Below are positions 32,968 to 44,258 of a DNA stretch of 64,000 bases, in pieces. The stretch's first letter is position 1, and every line of letters begins with the position of its first letter. The stretch comes from Thozetella sp. PMI_491. Lineage: Eukaryota > Ascomycota > Sordariomycetes > Chaetosphaeriales > Chaetosphaeriaceae. Under the pieces are notes generated by a model. It did no database searches, was not told where the DNA came from, and worked only from the letters and a program-made list of their open reading frames with translations. The position numbers and the translations under genes are program-made. Where the stretch lies: contig MU270092.1 of NCBI GenBank assembly GCA_021432635.1, positions 235,006-299,005 of the forward strand. Direction: 5' to 3'.

Positions 32968-34851
32968 TCTTAATGAGATCAAGAGTCAGACTGACGAGTT
33001 TGACAATGTGGCGCGAGAGATGGCGTCTGCGCCGAAGCCGGAGAACAGAACAGTCGAGGAGGCCAAGGCCGCCGACATCACATATCTCTACTTGACCTTT
33101 AACAGGGAGGTGCCTACAGCGAACACTACCGTGCCTGCACCACCCGCTCCTCGACGAGACGTTCCGCCACATCCAGACCTCACCAGGTACGGAAACCCGG
33201 TGGAATGGCCACATACGCGCAAGAACGTCATACTAGTGCTGTGCTGCATCGCGACCTTCCTGACCGCATACACCTCCGGTTCCTACTCCCCCCCTCAACT
33301 TCTGATGCAAGAGGACCTGGGGGCCGACTCGACGACGCCTGTCCTCGCCGGAATCACGACGTTCTGCATGGGGTTCGCGTTGGCGCCCATGGTCCTCGCC
33401 CCGTTCTCCGAGATCAATGGCCGATACCCTGTCTTTGTCGCGGCGGGCGTCATCTACGTTGTCTTCCAGGCCGTGTGTGGCTTGGCCACCAATCTGGCCG
33501 CGATGCTGATTGCCCGCTTCTTCACCGGCGTGGGCGGCTCCGTCTTCAGCACCATGATTGGCGGCGTGATCGCCGACATGTATGACAAGGAGAACCGCAA
33601 CACGCCCATGGCCGCCTTCAGCGGCAGCGTGCTAGTTGGCACTGGCGCCGGGCCGCTCATCGGTGCCATCATGACGCGCCGCCTTGCCTCGGGCCACGGC
33701 CTCCCCGCCGAGTGGAGGTGGGTCTTCTGGCACCAGGTTATCATGGCAACCGTCTTGATGGTGTTTTTGGTGCTTCTGTTCAAGGAGAGCCGGGGTTCGG
33801 TCCTGCTGTCTCGCAAGGCGCATGCTCTCAACAAGTGGTACGACGAGCTCGAAGAAGCAGGCTACTACGGCTTGTGGATCGACAAAGACAATTCGGCGCG
33901 TGTAAGTCGGGAGAAGGGAGCGGACGAAGAGAAGATCGAGACTCCTGGTCCTACCAGCGAGCTTCAGCGGATTCGGTGGATCGTAAAGGAGGATGAGGAA
34001 CGCACCTCAATTGGCAAAATGATCTCCGTGTCGGTCTACCGGCCCTTCCACCTTCTCATCACCGAGCCCGTGGTCTTCTTTTTCTCTATGTGGGTTGCAT
34101 TCGCCTGGGCGGTTCTCTATCTCACTTTCGGCTCAATCCCACTGGTGTTCCAGCGTCAGTATGCCTGGAACATTGAGCAAGCAGGCTACATCTTCGTTTC
34201 GATGATGATCGGCTCCGTTCTCGCTACCGGGATCGGGCTCTGGCAGGAGCACATCCTCCACCACCCGCAGTGGCAGATCGCTCTCTCCGACAGCTCGGCA
34301 GAGAGCACCAAGAGCGAGCTGAACAGGAGGCTTGCGGCTCGGTTCTGGGATATCATGCGCCGTCGCTTCCCGCCCGACGTTCCCGAGTCGAGGCTCTACT
34401 TTACTTGCATCTCCAGCACTCTCTTGCCCATCGGATTGTACATGTTCGGCTTCACGGCGCGGCCCGATATCCACTGGATAGTTCCCGCCATCTCTATCTG
34501 CCTGGCCACTATGGGCATCTACAGTGTGTACCTGGCGGCGTTCAACTACCTGGCGGATACTTATCACAAGTACGCCTCATCTGCGCTCGCTGCGCAGTCG
34601 TTCTGCCGCAACGTCCTGGGTGGGGTCTTTCCACTTGTGACCGGCCCCCTCTTCCGAAATCTCGGCGAGGCCAACGCTGGCGCGGTGCTGGGAAGCATTG
34701 CCGCCATTTTGACCGTAGTCCCGTGGGTGCTGGTGTTCTTTGGATCCAGGATCCGGGCTCGGAGCCCATTTGCGAGCGTGAGTGCTTCTCGTCCTTGGCT
34801 CGATAGTAGCTATTACTAACCCGTTACCTTTAGGAACTGTCAAAAGGTTAA
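32930..34851 (+). CDS. Major facilitator superfamily transporter, drug:H+ antiporter type
   Basis: Exons are 32930-34777 and 34834-34851, giving 621 residues. A 56-nt intron (GTGAGT, TACTAAC branch, TTTAG) splits off a six-codon last exon, so the tail reads FAS/ELSKG rather than running into the intron. About 98 N-terminal cytosolic residues precede twelve predicted membrane segments in two halves, separated by a charged loop (about 295-365). The A-like loop FSEINGRYPVF and the motif-C-like GSVLVGTGAGPLIGA are those of the 12-TM DHA1 group (Tpo1/Flr1-like) that exports drugs, polyamines or metabolites at the plasma membrane. The substrate is unknown. No biosynthetic cluster surrounds it. Met31 (33020) is an alternative start with better context. 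Confidence 0.9.
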
Positions 34852-35043
34852 GGTATATCCAAGCAACGCGTGGCGTGTTGCTCAAAAGTAGGAAAGAGGG
34901 AGGGTTTACATCAAAAGGAAAACCAAGCATGTGCATGTGTAATAAAGCACACCTGGGAAGCGTTCGTAGCATCAATAGGCGTCGAAATGGTATCTTCCGG
35001 AGTTGGGTGTATCTACAAGTGCCCTACAGAGGCGTCTATCCCA

Positions 35044-36289
35044 CTAGTCCACGTCATCGCTACTCGTGTTCGCCGTGTCCTCTAGTGCCACGTTGGAGAG
35101 CTTCCTCCTCGCCTCGTCTAGCACCTTCTGCTCGTCAAACGGCTCTTCGTCGCCGCCGGGCGTGGTGGACTCGCTGGTGGCCTCGCCGGCTGGTTTCCTG
35201 GTAGTGGACTCGATGGCCGCAGGCTTGAGCGAGCCGTCCTCGTTGATGTCTTCTCTCAGGTAGAGGGTGAAGAGGATAACGAGATACGTCTCGCTGGTTG
35301 AGCGGTTCCTCAAAACATATCTGAGCGTGTGTGAGCGCTTGCGCTTAGGTTTCCTAGAGAGCCAAAAGCAAGCTATGAGAAGAGGTTCCACCAAAGCAGA
35401 TAGGATGTACGGCACCCGCGCCGTGCCTGAGAAAGAGAGGGACGACGAGGGGGAAGGGGAGATGGAGAAAATATTACCTAAGGCCTTGGCCGTCCCAGTA
35501 TTTCATGATGGGGACGCTAAATCCGGGGAGCTGCAGCGAGAAGTCGCTGAAGTTGATGTACGGGTTGTAAAAGTCGACGGCATACGTCTTGCCATACTCC
35601 CACACCCACTTCTCCTTGTTGTCTGCCTTCAGCGCCCACTTCATGCGCTGCTTGGCGTCGTCCGGCGCGCCAATCGCCTGCCGCGCCTCGAGTCCAGTCT
35701 CGTCGCCGCCCTCGCCCACCCACAAGCCGCCGCGCTCTGGGTCGTGGACTGCAGGGCCGACGTGCACAGCATTGAATGAGCTGAGTGCAGGTCCGTAGAG
35801 GTACGGCATGTCGGCGTAGGCGTCACCTTCCAGGCCAGGATCGATCCACCACCTGACGATATTCATCGCCGTACCGAAACCCGGGGGCAGCCGGTCCCGG
35901 ATAGGGTGGTCAAAGTCGTTGCCAAACTGGAGATCGGCCCCCGAGATGCCCTCGGGCTTCTCCTCGTCTTCGGCCTCGCCGTCTTGGGGCTCGCCATCTT
36001 CCGCGTTGGTACTCTCAGACTTGCTGGATGCGGGCTTCTTTGGCGTGAAGCGGAACGCTAGGCTGTACTGATCCCTATTGTAGGCGTGCGGCTCGGTCGC
36101 GAAGTACGGCGATGTCTCCGGCGAGTTGCGGGGCAAGCCGGCGTAGTTCTGCACCCGGACGCTGAGCTCCACATCGACGAACTCATTCGAGATCTTGATA
36201 AGCTCCGGGGTATTAACAGGGACCACGGTGTGTTCCTCCAGATCGTAGGTTGAACCCGCTGTCACCCGGATGATGTACTTATCCGCCAT
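35044..36289 (-). CDS. DUF1769 family protein
   Basis: Exons are 36289-35478 and 35353-35044, joined over a 124-nt intron (GTAATA...CTCTAG), giving 373 residues. The join restores GQGLR/KPKRKRSHTLRYVLRN. The protein fits the fungal DUF1769 (UPF0590-type) family, with N-terminal YIIRVTAGSTYDLEEHTVVPVNTPELIKI, RDQYSLAFRFTPKK, the central AMNIVRWWIDPGLEGDAY and PYINFSDFSLQLPGFSVPI. An acidic low-complexity insert lies at about 85-115 and an acidic tail follows HTLRYVLRN. No function is established to my knowledge. There are no membrane or targeting signals. The stop lies 193 nt from the MFS stop (convergent). Confidence 0.85.
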
Positions 36290-37197
36290 GATGTCCGACG
36301 TTTAGACCCACTCACTGTACAGGATCTGGACGGGATACTACGAAAGCACGACTGATGTCTCAAGGTACCGGATGGAAGTCGCCGTGTTCTATCTTCGGAT
36401 AGCAATTGTATATCTTGAGATCCCTCTAGTCTTGAGAGGCTCTTAGCAATCCCTTTTCCTGTGAAAGGTTGTTGACGGCGGTGAGTGCAAAATTTTCCGC
36501 GGGCGAGGGGGTTCGAAAAGGACACCCAGGTGGCCGTAGAGAAAAAGGTTTAAGACTTGTCAAACTGGCCCGGCTGGGATTAAACTTTAGCGAAGTGTTG
36601 AGTTCGCCCCTGACCTAAGCGCCTCGCAATCACAAGCGCATAGAGCAATCGTTGATGTTGATACTGCCGTCGATGACGTCGACCATAGATCGGCGATGAT
36701 TTGCTACTGCCCCTGAAAAGTGGGTCCTATATGTCTCTCGGTATGCGCGGCGCGTGCTCGCCTTCCTACAAAGACGGAGCAAGCCGAGATTTCTCAACTT
36801 GAACACTGATCGCCCATGGCGGGCGAGATCATACATATTATGTCATAAGCGAGGCTCTTGGCGGATGTTATTATTCTAGGTCAGTGCGGAAGCCATCTGG
36901 CTTCTACCGCGTGGTCGTTGAAGTGGCATAGCTTGCTTCCAGTCTACTATGGGTCTTCCTCCTTCAGCTCATGCTTTCTTCGTACACACTGTCTATTCCG
37001 GTGTAGAACCATGCCAGTAAGCTATGAATAAAGTTTTTATGCGCTCCAACAGCCGGCCGTGCGATCGTCGCATTGCGAAGGAGGTCGTGTAGGTCATGAT
37101 CTATTCGTTACATCGTCAGGTCGTTGGATACGGGAATCGATTCTCGTCTATGTATCCCTGCCTGCAACCCGAAAGACTCAAAAGGGTATTCCCGTCG
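36290..37197. other. Intergenic region
   Basis: About 900 nt holding the upstream side of the DUF1769 gene and the 3' flank of the F-box gene. No further gene was recognised. Confidence 0.4.
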
Positions 37198-39099
37198 TTA
37201 CTGAATAGCGGTGAATTTGTCGATATTTACCCGCTCGAAGAAACTGATATGGGCGAAGCCTACCCAGTAGAGGGCCAGCCGGGAGGGAGAGATTAGGATG
37301 AGTTGGCACTCTTCGTATCGATCTAGATGTCGTTAAAATACTATCCTGTGGTAGCTGGCCATTCGCAGCAGCTGGACCGACACTTGAACTTACCATCTTC
37401 AAACCCAGCGTTTGCAATGTGGCCTCTGCTCTTGACGACGCGCGACCCTTTGAAAGGCTCCTTCTGACAGGTTGTCACAAGGCCGTCTTCGCCGAGATCG
37501 TCTGCCAAAAATGTGTACTCCCCACGTGGTATATTAGGATCCCCTGTAAGCTTAATAGCCTTGAGCTGCCCGCGGTAGATACGCGCGTCTGTCTTGCGTC
37601 GTTCAAAGGCCTCGTCTGTCTCACCAGCCATCCTGGTGACGGCGTTTCCTTCCTTTCCGTCGTCTTCGTCGTCGGGTTGTTGGATCAACAGGAACTCGCA
37701 GCCATGTATGCTGTAGTCGCCCACCCATATGCCGCGCCACGGCTTGTACTCCGTCGGGGTATACAGCTCTGGATCCAGAGTGGCATATGTAGCGATCTCC
37801 TCACCGATATGCACTGAGACGGATGGCGGCGCGCTGAATAGGCTAAGCATCGCGGTGGCCCAAAAGGTAGCCGCGGGCGCGACCCCGTTATCATCTCGCG
37901 CGGCTGCACCACCGCCGAGCTCAACCCAGGAACGGATGCGGAATGCATTGTCGCTGACCTCAGCACGGCACGTGGGCCGATGAGGAGTGGCTCCTGTGCC
38001 CGACTCGACCATTTGCAGGGTAACACCGGCCACTCTGTGCGGCGCTGGGATGGCTGGAGGTGGCCACACATCGCCGTACGGAAAAGGGTAGGACGCCCGG
38101 TGCGTTGCGAAGGTGGGCATAAGTGGCTTCGCATGCATAAAATTACTAAACATGCCATCCGCTGCCGATCCTAGAACCATGGGCGTCTCGGCCTGGAAGC
38201 GGCTGGACTTGGGCCAGTTGAATTGCGCGGGCTGCTGGTGTTGGTTGGCGCTGCCGGTACTGCCACTGGCGCCGTTCTCTTCCTCGCCACGGCGGATGAC
38301 TCGAATGGGAGGGTTCCGCTTAGTCCGCATGATGATGTTTTCCAGGCTGTTGGCGTCTAGCTGCAGGATTGGCTTGTCGAGATGCAGCTTGACGTCCGGC
38401 TGGAAGGTATGGATGGTGACCTGGTTGTTGACGGCCCATGGCTGAGGGTTGATCTGGTTGCTGAAGGCAACTAGCTGGTAGCCCTCGATACATCCCCGGC
38501 GGGGATCGTACCGAACCACGATCAGCCTCCCCACAAGATCCCGATCACTAAACCATATCTTGTATTTGGGGAGAAACCAGCGCTGGTCGTGAGCTACATA
38601 GAGCTCTTTGTATGAGGAGCAAGGGTAAGGCGTGTTCACTCGGGCGCCAGGGACGTTCTCCTGGACAAGAGCATGCCAGAGGTGCTCGGCTTCAGCATGC
38701 TCGTAGAGGAAGCGGCACGTAGCGGCAGCGGATATGAGATCGACGGGCAGTAGAAACGAGAGGATTAGATCCACCAATTCGGTCGGGAGGTTCGTTAGGT
38801 AGCATTCCCTGGGCGTCTTAGAGGACATGCCGTTTGAACCTGTTCGAACCTCGTGTGAGCGAGCTACACCAAGAGGACGGCCAGGGCAGGGACTTGGGGC
38901 CAGTAGATAGCTAACCGTTCTCCACCGCTTTCCCCTTTCCCTTGGGGTCGGAGCGGCCAAGCTCGTCGGCCGGGCTGGCCCACATTAGGTCTGAGCCGGC
39001 GTGGTTCCCGAGGGTTCGAGTGCTGGTTGCTGCCGCGGGCTGGGCAGATGTCTCGTCCAACAGACGAAGTTTCGAGTGGAAGTCCATGTCGTCGGCCAT
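37198..39099 (-). CDS. F-box protein with fungal-specific C-terminal domain
   Basis: Exons on the minus strand are 39099-38916, 38839-37394 and 37322-37198, giving 584 residues. The F-box (YLTNLPTELVDLILSFLL to about residue 120) would bind Skp1 and make this a substrate receptor of an SCF ubiquitin ligase. The remainder (WFLPKYKIWFSDRDLVGRLIVVRYDP, WRGIWVGDYSIHGCEFLL, LTGDPNIPRGEYTF) forms a beta-rich domain found in fungal F-box proteins, presumably for substrate binding. The last exon is essential: after GFEDD it restores QLILISPSRLALYWVGFAHISFF, the conserved ending. Exon 1 is supported by frame continuity (KAVEN/GSNGMSS) and begins at the first ATG after an in-frame stop. Residues 1-65 are disordered. 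The substrate is unknown. Confidence 0.85.
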
Positions 39100-40350
39100 G
39101 CCGTCGGCGGATGAGTGGGGGTGGAGGGGCGCCCGCCCGGACGACGAAGTGCCGAAACTGGAGCTGTCCACGTGCCCTCGAACTAGTCGGGCGAGGGCGA
39201 GGGGCTCTGTCGCTGGTCGGAGTCGGGCGTCCAAGGCGCCTTTGCCAGCTGCAGTCGCGGAGGAGGCGAGCCCAGTCGAAGTGCCGGGGCCGGGACGGGG
39301 AAGCGTCGCAGTCGGGCGGGATCTTGGCTGTCGGATGAAGCTTGGTCCACCATTGCCTCAGCTGATTACCTAAATGCTACCCCGCGGCGCGCTCGAGACT
39401 TTACTTCAGTAGGTAGGAGCGACCTACATCCATACAAATCCCATCATTGGAAGGAGAGGCTGGACCGAGGAAACTGCAAGATGTGGGGAGAACATTTGGA
39501 GCGGCGGTCAAACTGCTCCTCGGTACGCGACTCTCCTGCGTGATACCACCACAGATTGAGTCTAGATCACTGTCGCCGGCAGCCACCCCGCCACAGCTGA
39601 TTGATAATGGCGCCGATAACGCCTAAACTGCCCCAATCGCCCGCTCATACCTGTCTAGCTCGCACACACACCTAAGACAAAGGGCAGTAGTGGAGGGTTA
39701 GGGTTGAATTAGGCATGGACAAACACACTCTTGTTCGCTGCCACTTTTTTGGCCTGGCGCAGGGCGCTACTTGTGTGTGGTTGACTCGCATGTCTCGCTT
39801 GGCATACTCGTCTTAGATTCTCTCGACGAGATCAGCATGTGGAAGTCTGTAGCGCCCGGGGGGGCTACGGCCAATAGCCTGGCTCCTTCAGCAGTATTAA
39901 GTGCTCGAGGAACTTGACCCAAAGCCTCGTAGCCTGCCCGTGCCAGGCTCTCATTCATGAAAGAGGGGCTTTGCTACCTATTTGCCACTAGGCCAGGTGC
40001 TCAATGATTCACCATCTCAGGCACGGACCGGCGGCGTTGGGCTCTCAAACTCCTCCATACCACATCATCGTACTGGCGGCCAAACACATCCTCCCTCTTC
40101 GTAAACAAATGCCGGTAGATAATTGGCTGAACCACTTTAGAGGTTCGGAGCCCTGTCCTTCGCCAAGCTACGCAACTTAGTCCATCGCAGACCCGCCGCC
40201 GGGCTCAGCCCAATCTCCACCACCAGAGAGAGTGCTCGGCACAGCAGCAACGAGAGCGGACACACGGGCACAAGCTGGGCATGCGCCGTTTGACTTGTCG
40301 GCCAGATGGCGTCTCTACTACCTCTGATCCACGATATTCTTCCAATGATT
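39100..40350. other. Divergent upstream region
   Basis: About 1.25 kb between the F-box and cupin genes. It includes GGGTTAGGGTT at 39694-39704, nearly two telomere-type units. No gene was supported; the frames are short and featureless. Confidence 0.4.
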
Positions 40351-40986
40351 ATGCCTTCTTCCATATCCATCACGAAAGGCTCCAGTATTCTCCCAGAAGC
40401 AACGGCACAGAGCGAAGAGGAGGACCCTAGGTCGAAGAACAGAGTAAATGTCATCCGGAGAGATGCAATTGTCGGCAAATCTGATAGGATGTGTGCTTCG
40501 GGTAGGTTAACCAGATCTCCCTCTGTAACCTCTGGGAGCAGTGGCCACTTTCCACATGCAATAGCTAGGCCCATGCTATTTCGCCGCCTTCGCTGCGCAG
40601 GTGTAGCTAAGTACCTGCATTATTTAGTAATGGTAGTAAAACCCAAACAGTCGTCGACAGTACGCCATCACGGGGAGCAAGGTACGGTCCTCTACCCGAA
40701 GATATCTGCGTAGAGGCCAGGCTAAAGCGGATTGTCAGATGCCATTATATACGTAGCGTCCGGCAAGGGAACATTGCTCACCAGCCCAAAGGATGAGGAA
40801 CAGGAGCCTAAACGCCATGAGCTGGTTCAGGGCGACTTTGCTTTCGTGCCCTGCTGGACAGAACATCAGGCGGTCAATGAGTCTGATGACGAGGATCTGG
40901 TTTGGATCATCACCCGCGGAGGCTCGCGGCCGGTGGAGGTCACCCTAATGGACTGGGGAGATGACGAGATAAGGGATAATAATTAG
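40351..40986 (+). CDS. Small cupin-domain protein
   Basis: Exons are 40351-40501, 40628-40681 and 40739-40986, giving 150 residues. The three pieces lie in separate frames, but spliced they make a continuous RmlC-type cupin: SDRMCAS/VMVVKPKQSSTVRHHGEQ/DAIIYVASGKGTLL. Cupin motif 1 is VRHHGEQ...G (H64, H65, E67) and motif 2 is QGDFAFVPCWTEHQ. Together they suggest a metal site with three His and one Glu. Such single-domain cupins may be dioxygenases, isomerases or sensors, and this one cannot be assigned. The start is uncertain; in-frame ATGs also exist at 40345 and 40306. Intron 1 is 126 nt and intron 2 is 57 nt. The stop is 40 nt from the stop of the convergent hydrolase gene. Confidence 0.8.
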
Positions 40987-41025
40987 GATAGATGTAGACC
41001 CGTGCTAAGGTGCGGCATCCATGCA

Positions 41026-42795
41026 TTAGCCCCTCCGGTCCATGGTTAGCTCCTTCAACATGCCCAAAAGTTGCTCCTGTGTTTCCTTGTGCTCAAAGAT
41101 TTGCGCATGGTCCAACCGAGGGAACCACGAGATGTGCATGCCGGAAGCAGTTGTGGTCTTCCTGCAGGTCACACGCGTGTCGATCTCTTGGTCTTCTACT
41201 AGCTTATAGTATTCGGGGGCGTCATCAGGCGCTTCTCCCAAGCTGCCTGGGCAGGAGAGGTATCGCGCCACAGCTCGTGTGTCCACGATCAGGTCATTCC
41301 CTGATAGAAAGACCCCTACCTTCCGCTCCCCACCACTCGGCCGTGTAGAATCTGGACCGCTTTGGGGTTCCTGACTCCTTGGAGAGAGCCCATCTTCAAC
41401 AACCGTATTCAAGGTCGCAAGCTCATCCTTCCAAATGATATTCTCCCTCCAGAAGAAGTGACGTCCGAGTCCCTCAGCAACGCCCAAATCCATGCTCGCG
41501 AAGTACCAAAGCTGCCACTCGTTGGCCTTGCGTGGTCGACGCCGTGTAAAGTTGTATGCCACATCTGGCAGATGCAGCAGTAGACTAACAGGGTCTACGA
41601 GCATAACGCCCCGGATGCGAGGGCCTATGGTTTCGGATCGCAGCATATGCGTCGTCAGAACGGAGCCGTAAGAGTGCGAGACGAGCACAAAGCGGTCCCA
41701 CTCCGGAGCATGCTGTCCCAGAATCGCAGTTATGTGGGCGATAAACTCTTCTTGGGGGAGGGGTGGGGAGGTGAGGCGCATTGACATGGAGAGCACCTCG
41801 AGAGCAAGCACTCCAACCTGGCCATCGTCGCCTCCACCGTCGAGAGTCTTAATTTCGGCTAAGAATTGCAAGTAGGGAAACAATCCAATCCCGATTCCGT
41901 GGATGAAGACAATTGGGAGGCGGGTTCTAGATGTATGCGGCCGGAGCCAGTATCCTATCTCGCCGGAGGAAGAGCGTCGCTTCTTCAGCCCGGGGAAGGG
42001 TAGCAACGACGGTAGAGCCTGCAGTCGTGGGGGAAATAGAGTAAGAGTTCGCCGCAGCGAAGATGCATAGTATCGATAGCCTTTAAGAGAAAGGGCCGCG
42101 TACGATATGAAGTCGACGAAACCCACGATGCCGTACCAAATGACGCTTCGATAGCGAGTGTCGACATCGTCTAGCGTCAATCGAAGGGACTTGGCAGGCC
42201 CTCGGCCAGAGGGTAGCTTCCGCCCTAGGAGCTGCTCGGTGCGATCCAGATAGGCTTCCACCTCTTCCTCGACACTTGCCTCATCCTCGTCTTCCTGGCT
42301 AGCGACGCCTGGGACGCTGTCGCGGTAGCTTCCGTCACGGTCGAAAAAGGCCCAGAGGAAGAACTCTTTGACATTCTCCCTCTTGATGTCCCTAGAATCG
42401 GCGCCGAGGCACCACTGGCGCAAATATCGTTCCTTGTCCGGGACGTTCTCGAGACAGCGCTCAAACAGAGCATCGCGCTCTGCTCGGGTAAGCGGCTCCG
42501 GATGCCGTGCCTCGCGAAGGAGTCGCGCCTTGTGCGGCCTATAGAGCACGAGCGCGAAGGCGAGCTCGGCGGCCCAAAGACCTAGGAAGGTGCGGGCTGC
42601 TGCGACGGGGCCGCTGCCCGGCGGAGTCGGCGAGAGTGTGCAGTATCCGACCAGGCATATGGAGATGGCGGCCTCTATGTGGGGTGCATATTCTAGAAGC
42701 CCGATGCAGGTACGGATGAAGGCGAGGTTGCGGCGACTATGATCAATCATGCCGGCTAAGGGTCGCACCAGGGCGACCGCGTAGGCCTTCAACAA
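41026..42795 (-). CDS. Membrane-associated alpha/beta hydrolase
   Basis: Single exon, 589 residues. Hydrophobic segments near 41-57 and 67-85, and a third near 218-236, suggest membrane anchoring. The hydrolase core starts at about 290 with the oxyanion-loop motif IVFIHGIGIG. The nucleophile is S375 in VSHSYGS (S-H-S-Y-G, a variant of GxSxG). The acid is probably the Asp in SGNDLIVD and the histidine the His in RLDHAQIF. Proteins of this layout (N-terminal helical membrane part, hydrolase at the C-terminus) are common in filamentous fungi and presumed lipases or esterases of internal membranes. No substrate is known. An acidic stretch (DEDEASVEEEVEAY) lies in the loop at 168-182. Confidence 0.85.
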   Translation of the reverse strand: MLKAYAVALVRPLAGMIDHSRRNLAFIRTCIGLLEYAPHIEAAISICLVGYCTLSPTPPGSGPVAAARTFLGLWAAELAFALVLYRPHKARLLREARHPEPLTRAERDALFERCLENVPDKERYLRQWCLGADSRDIKRENVKEFFLWAFFDRDGSYRDSVPGVASQEDEDEASVEEEVEAYLDRTEQLLGRKLPSGRGPAKSLRLTLDDVDTRYRSVIWYGIVGFVDFISYAALSLKGYRYYASSLRRTLTLFPPRLQALPSLLPFPGLKKRRSSSGEIGYWLRPHTSRTRLPIVFIHGIGIGLFPYLQFLAEIKTLDGGGDDGQVGVLALEVLSMSMRLTSPPLPQEEFIAHITAILGQHAPEWDRFVLVSHSYGSVLTTHMLRSETIGPRIRGVMLVDPVSLLLHLPDVAYNFTRRRPRKANEWQLWYFASMDLGVAEGLGRHFFWRENIIWKDELATLNTVVEDGLSPRSQEPQSGPDSTRPSGGERKVGVFLSGNDLIVDTRAVARYLSCPGSLGEAPDDAPEYYKLVEDQEIDTRVTCRKTTTASGMHISWFPRLDHAQIFEHKETQEQLLGMLKELTMDRRG

Positions 42796-44258
42796 CCGAC
42801 TTGTGAACGAGAACTCGCGATGAAGCGACTAGACAACCGATGAATGTCTTGCAAATTCGGGTTTTATGAGGAACGAAAGTGGCTGCTGGCGCGTTGATGT
42901 TGAGGCAAACGTTGGCTTCAGAGCTTTAAAGGATGCTGATGATCTTAGCAAGTTCGTCATGCTGGATGATGGCTCGCAGTGGTCGTCACAACAGGACATA
43001 GCCGCAATGCTGCCCTTCCTAAAAAGCGCTGTTTGTCGCTGTCAAACGTATTGAATGACGAAAGCCTTGCAGGGGTGTGGAGATGAAACTGGCTTGAATG
43101 GGCCCCATCAGGCTGCCGTGGCGGGGTTGCTAGGCGCCTTCCATGCCTGAACAGCCCACCTTCCTTCAAGACGGTAAGATCGGCGTGGAATATCAGTAGA
43201 AAGAGTCCAAATTCGAGGATCAAGTTTGGATCTCCCCAATAAGATGCCCAAAAAAAACCAGCATCTTCTCATATTGGCCTTTTAGTTTTGGCCTGCTCGT
43301 CGCTAGCGTTCCGTTCTAACGATGCGACTGCGCACGAGCACAGCACCACTGTTTTACAACAGGAGAAGGCCCCTGCCTATATGAACGCCAACAACACCGC
43401 GGCGATTGAAATCTAGTGAGCCAAGCTGTGCGAATACGTAAGCATTTTCTCATAAGATGGCCTTATCGCCCAAGAACTTCCAAGACCGGAATCTATCGCA
43501 GCTGCTTAATCGCCTCCGGTACTTGATTGCGCTACGAAGCTGGCATCAGGGGAAACACCCTCAATTATGGTGAGGGCTTCGGTGCTCTTTGGTGCCGTTG
43601 AGGCTCAGCCAAGCGCCCACCTTGCCCTCACTCTCGGCCGCCCAACAAATTGCCTGCATGCCAGCGTGATTTACTCGAAGCCACCAAACATTCAACCGTG
43701 GGAGGGTAGTAGGCCAAGGATGCGCTAGCTTCGCGGCATTTGATCTGCCTTTTTGAAAGGTAGCTTGGCCTACGCCTTGGGCCGGCTTGGCCGTGGGCAG
43801 GTCGATATGCCCACTCGGCCCAAATAAGCAGCCAACCCTCTCCGGCTTAATATTCGAGATTTACAGCGCATGCCCAGGACCGTGACAATCCACATGGAGG
43901 GTGTGTCTCACTACCGGTGTCCGTCCGTTGTATATCGTCTTCCGCTTGGCTGCATCTTTCTACTGGCTTCTGCCGAAGCCGCAACCACGTGTGGGCGAAA
44001 GTTTCGTCCACCGGCGCCGCCCCAGAAGTACGATGGCCACTGCAGGTGCGAACTCAAGCACAAGAAGACCAATATGATGGCTTTTGCAATATTTAAGGGT
44101 CTGCTGGGTACCTTCTTGAGGCAACGGCGGTAGCCCCGTCTCGTGGTATAAGACCGGCATTTCGATCTCCTCCCTTTCTTTTCGAATCTTTTGTCGCTCA
44201 AGCATCCGCCCTAACATCCTGCCACCGTTCAGCGAGATTCTTCCGTTTTTCATTCATC
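42796..44258. other. Divergent upstream region
   Basis: About 1.46 kb between the hydrolase and the single-pass membrane protein gene. No supportable gene. A TATA element lies near its right end. Confidence 0.4.
44147..44152 (+). promoter_or_regulatory. TATA box of the gene at 44259
   Basis: TATAAG, 107-112 nt upstream of the ATG. Confidence 0.45.
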
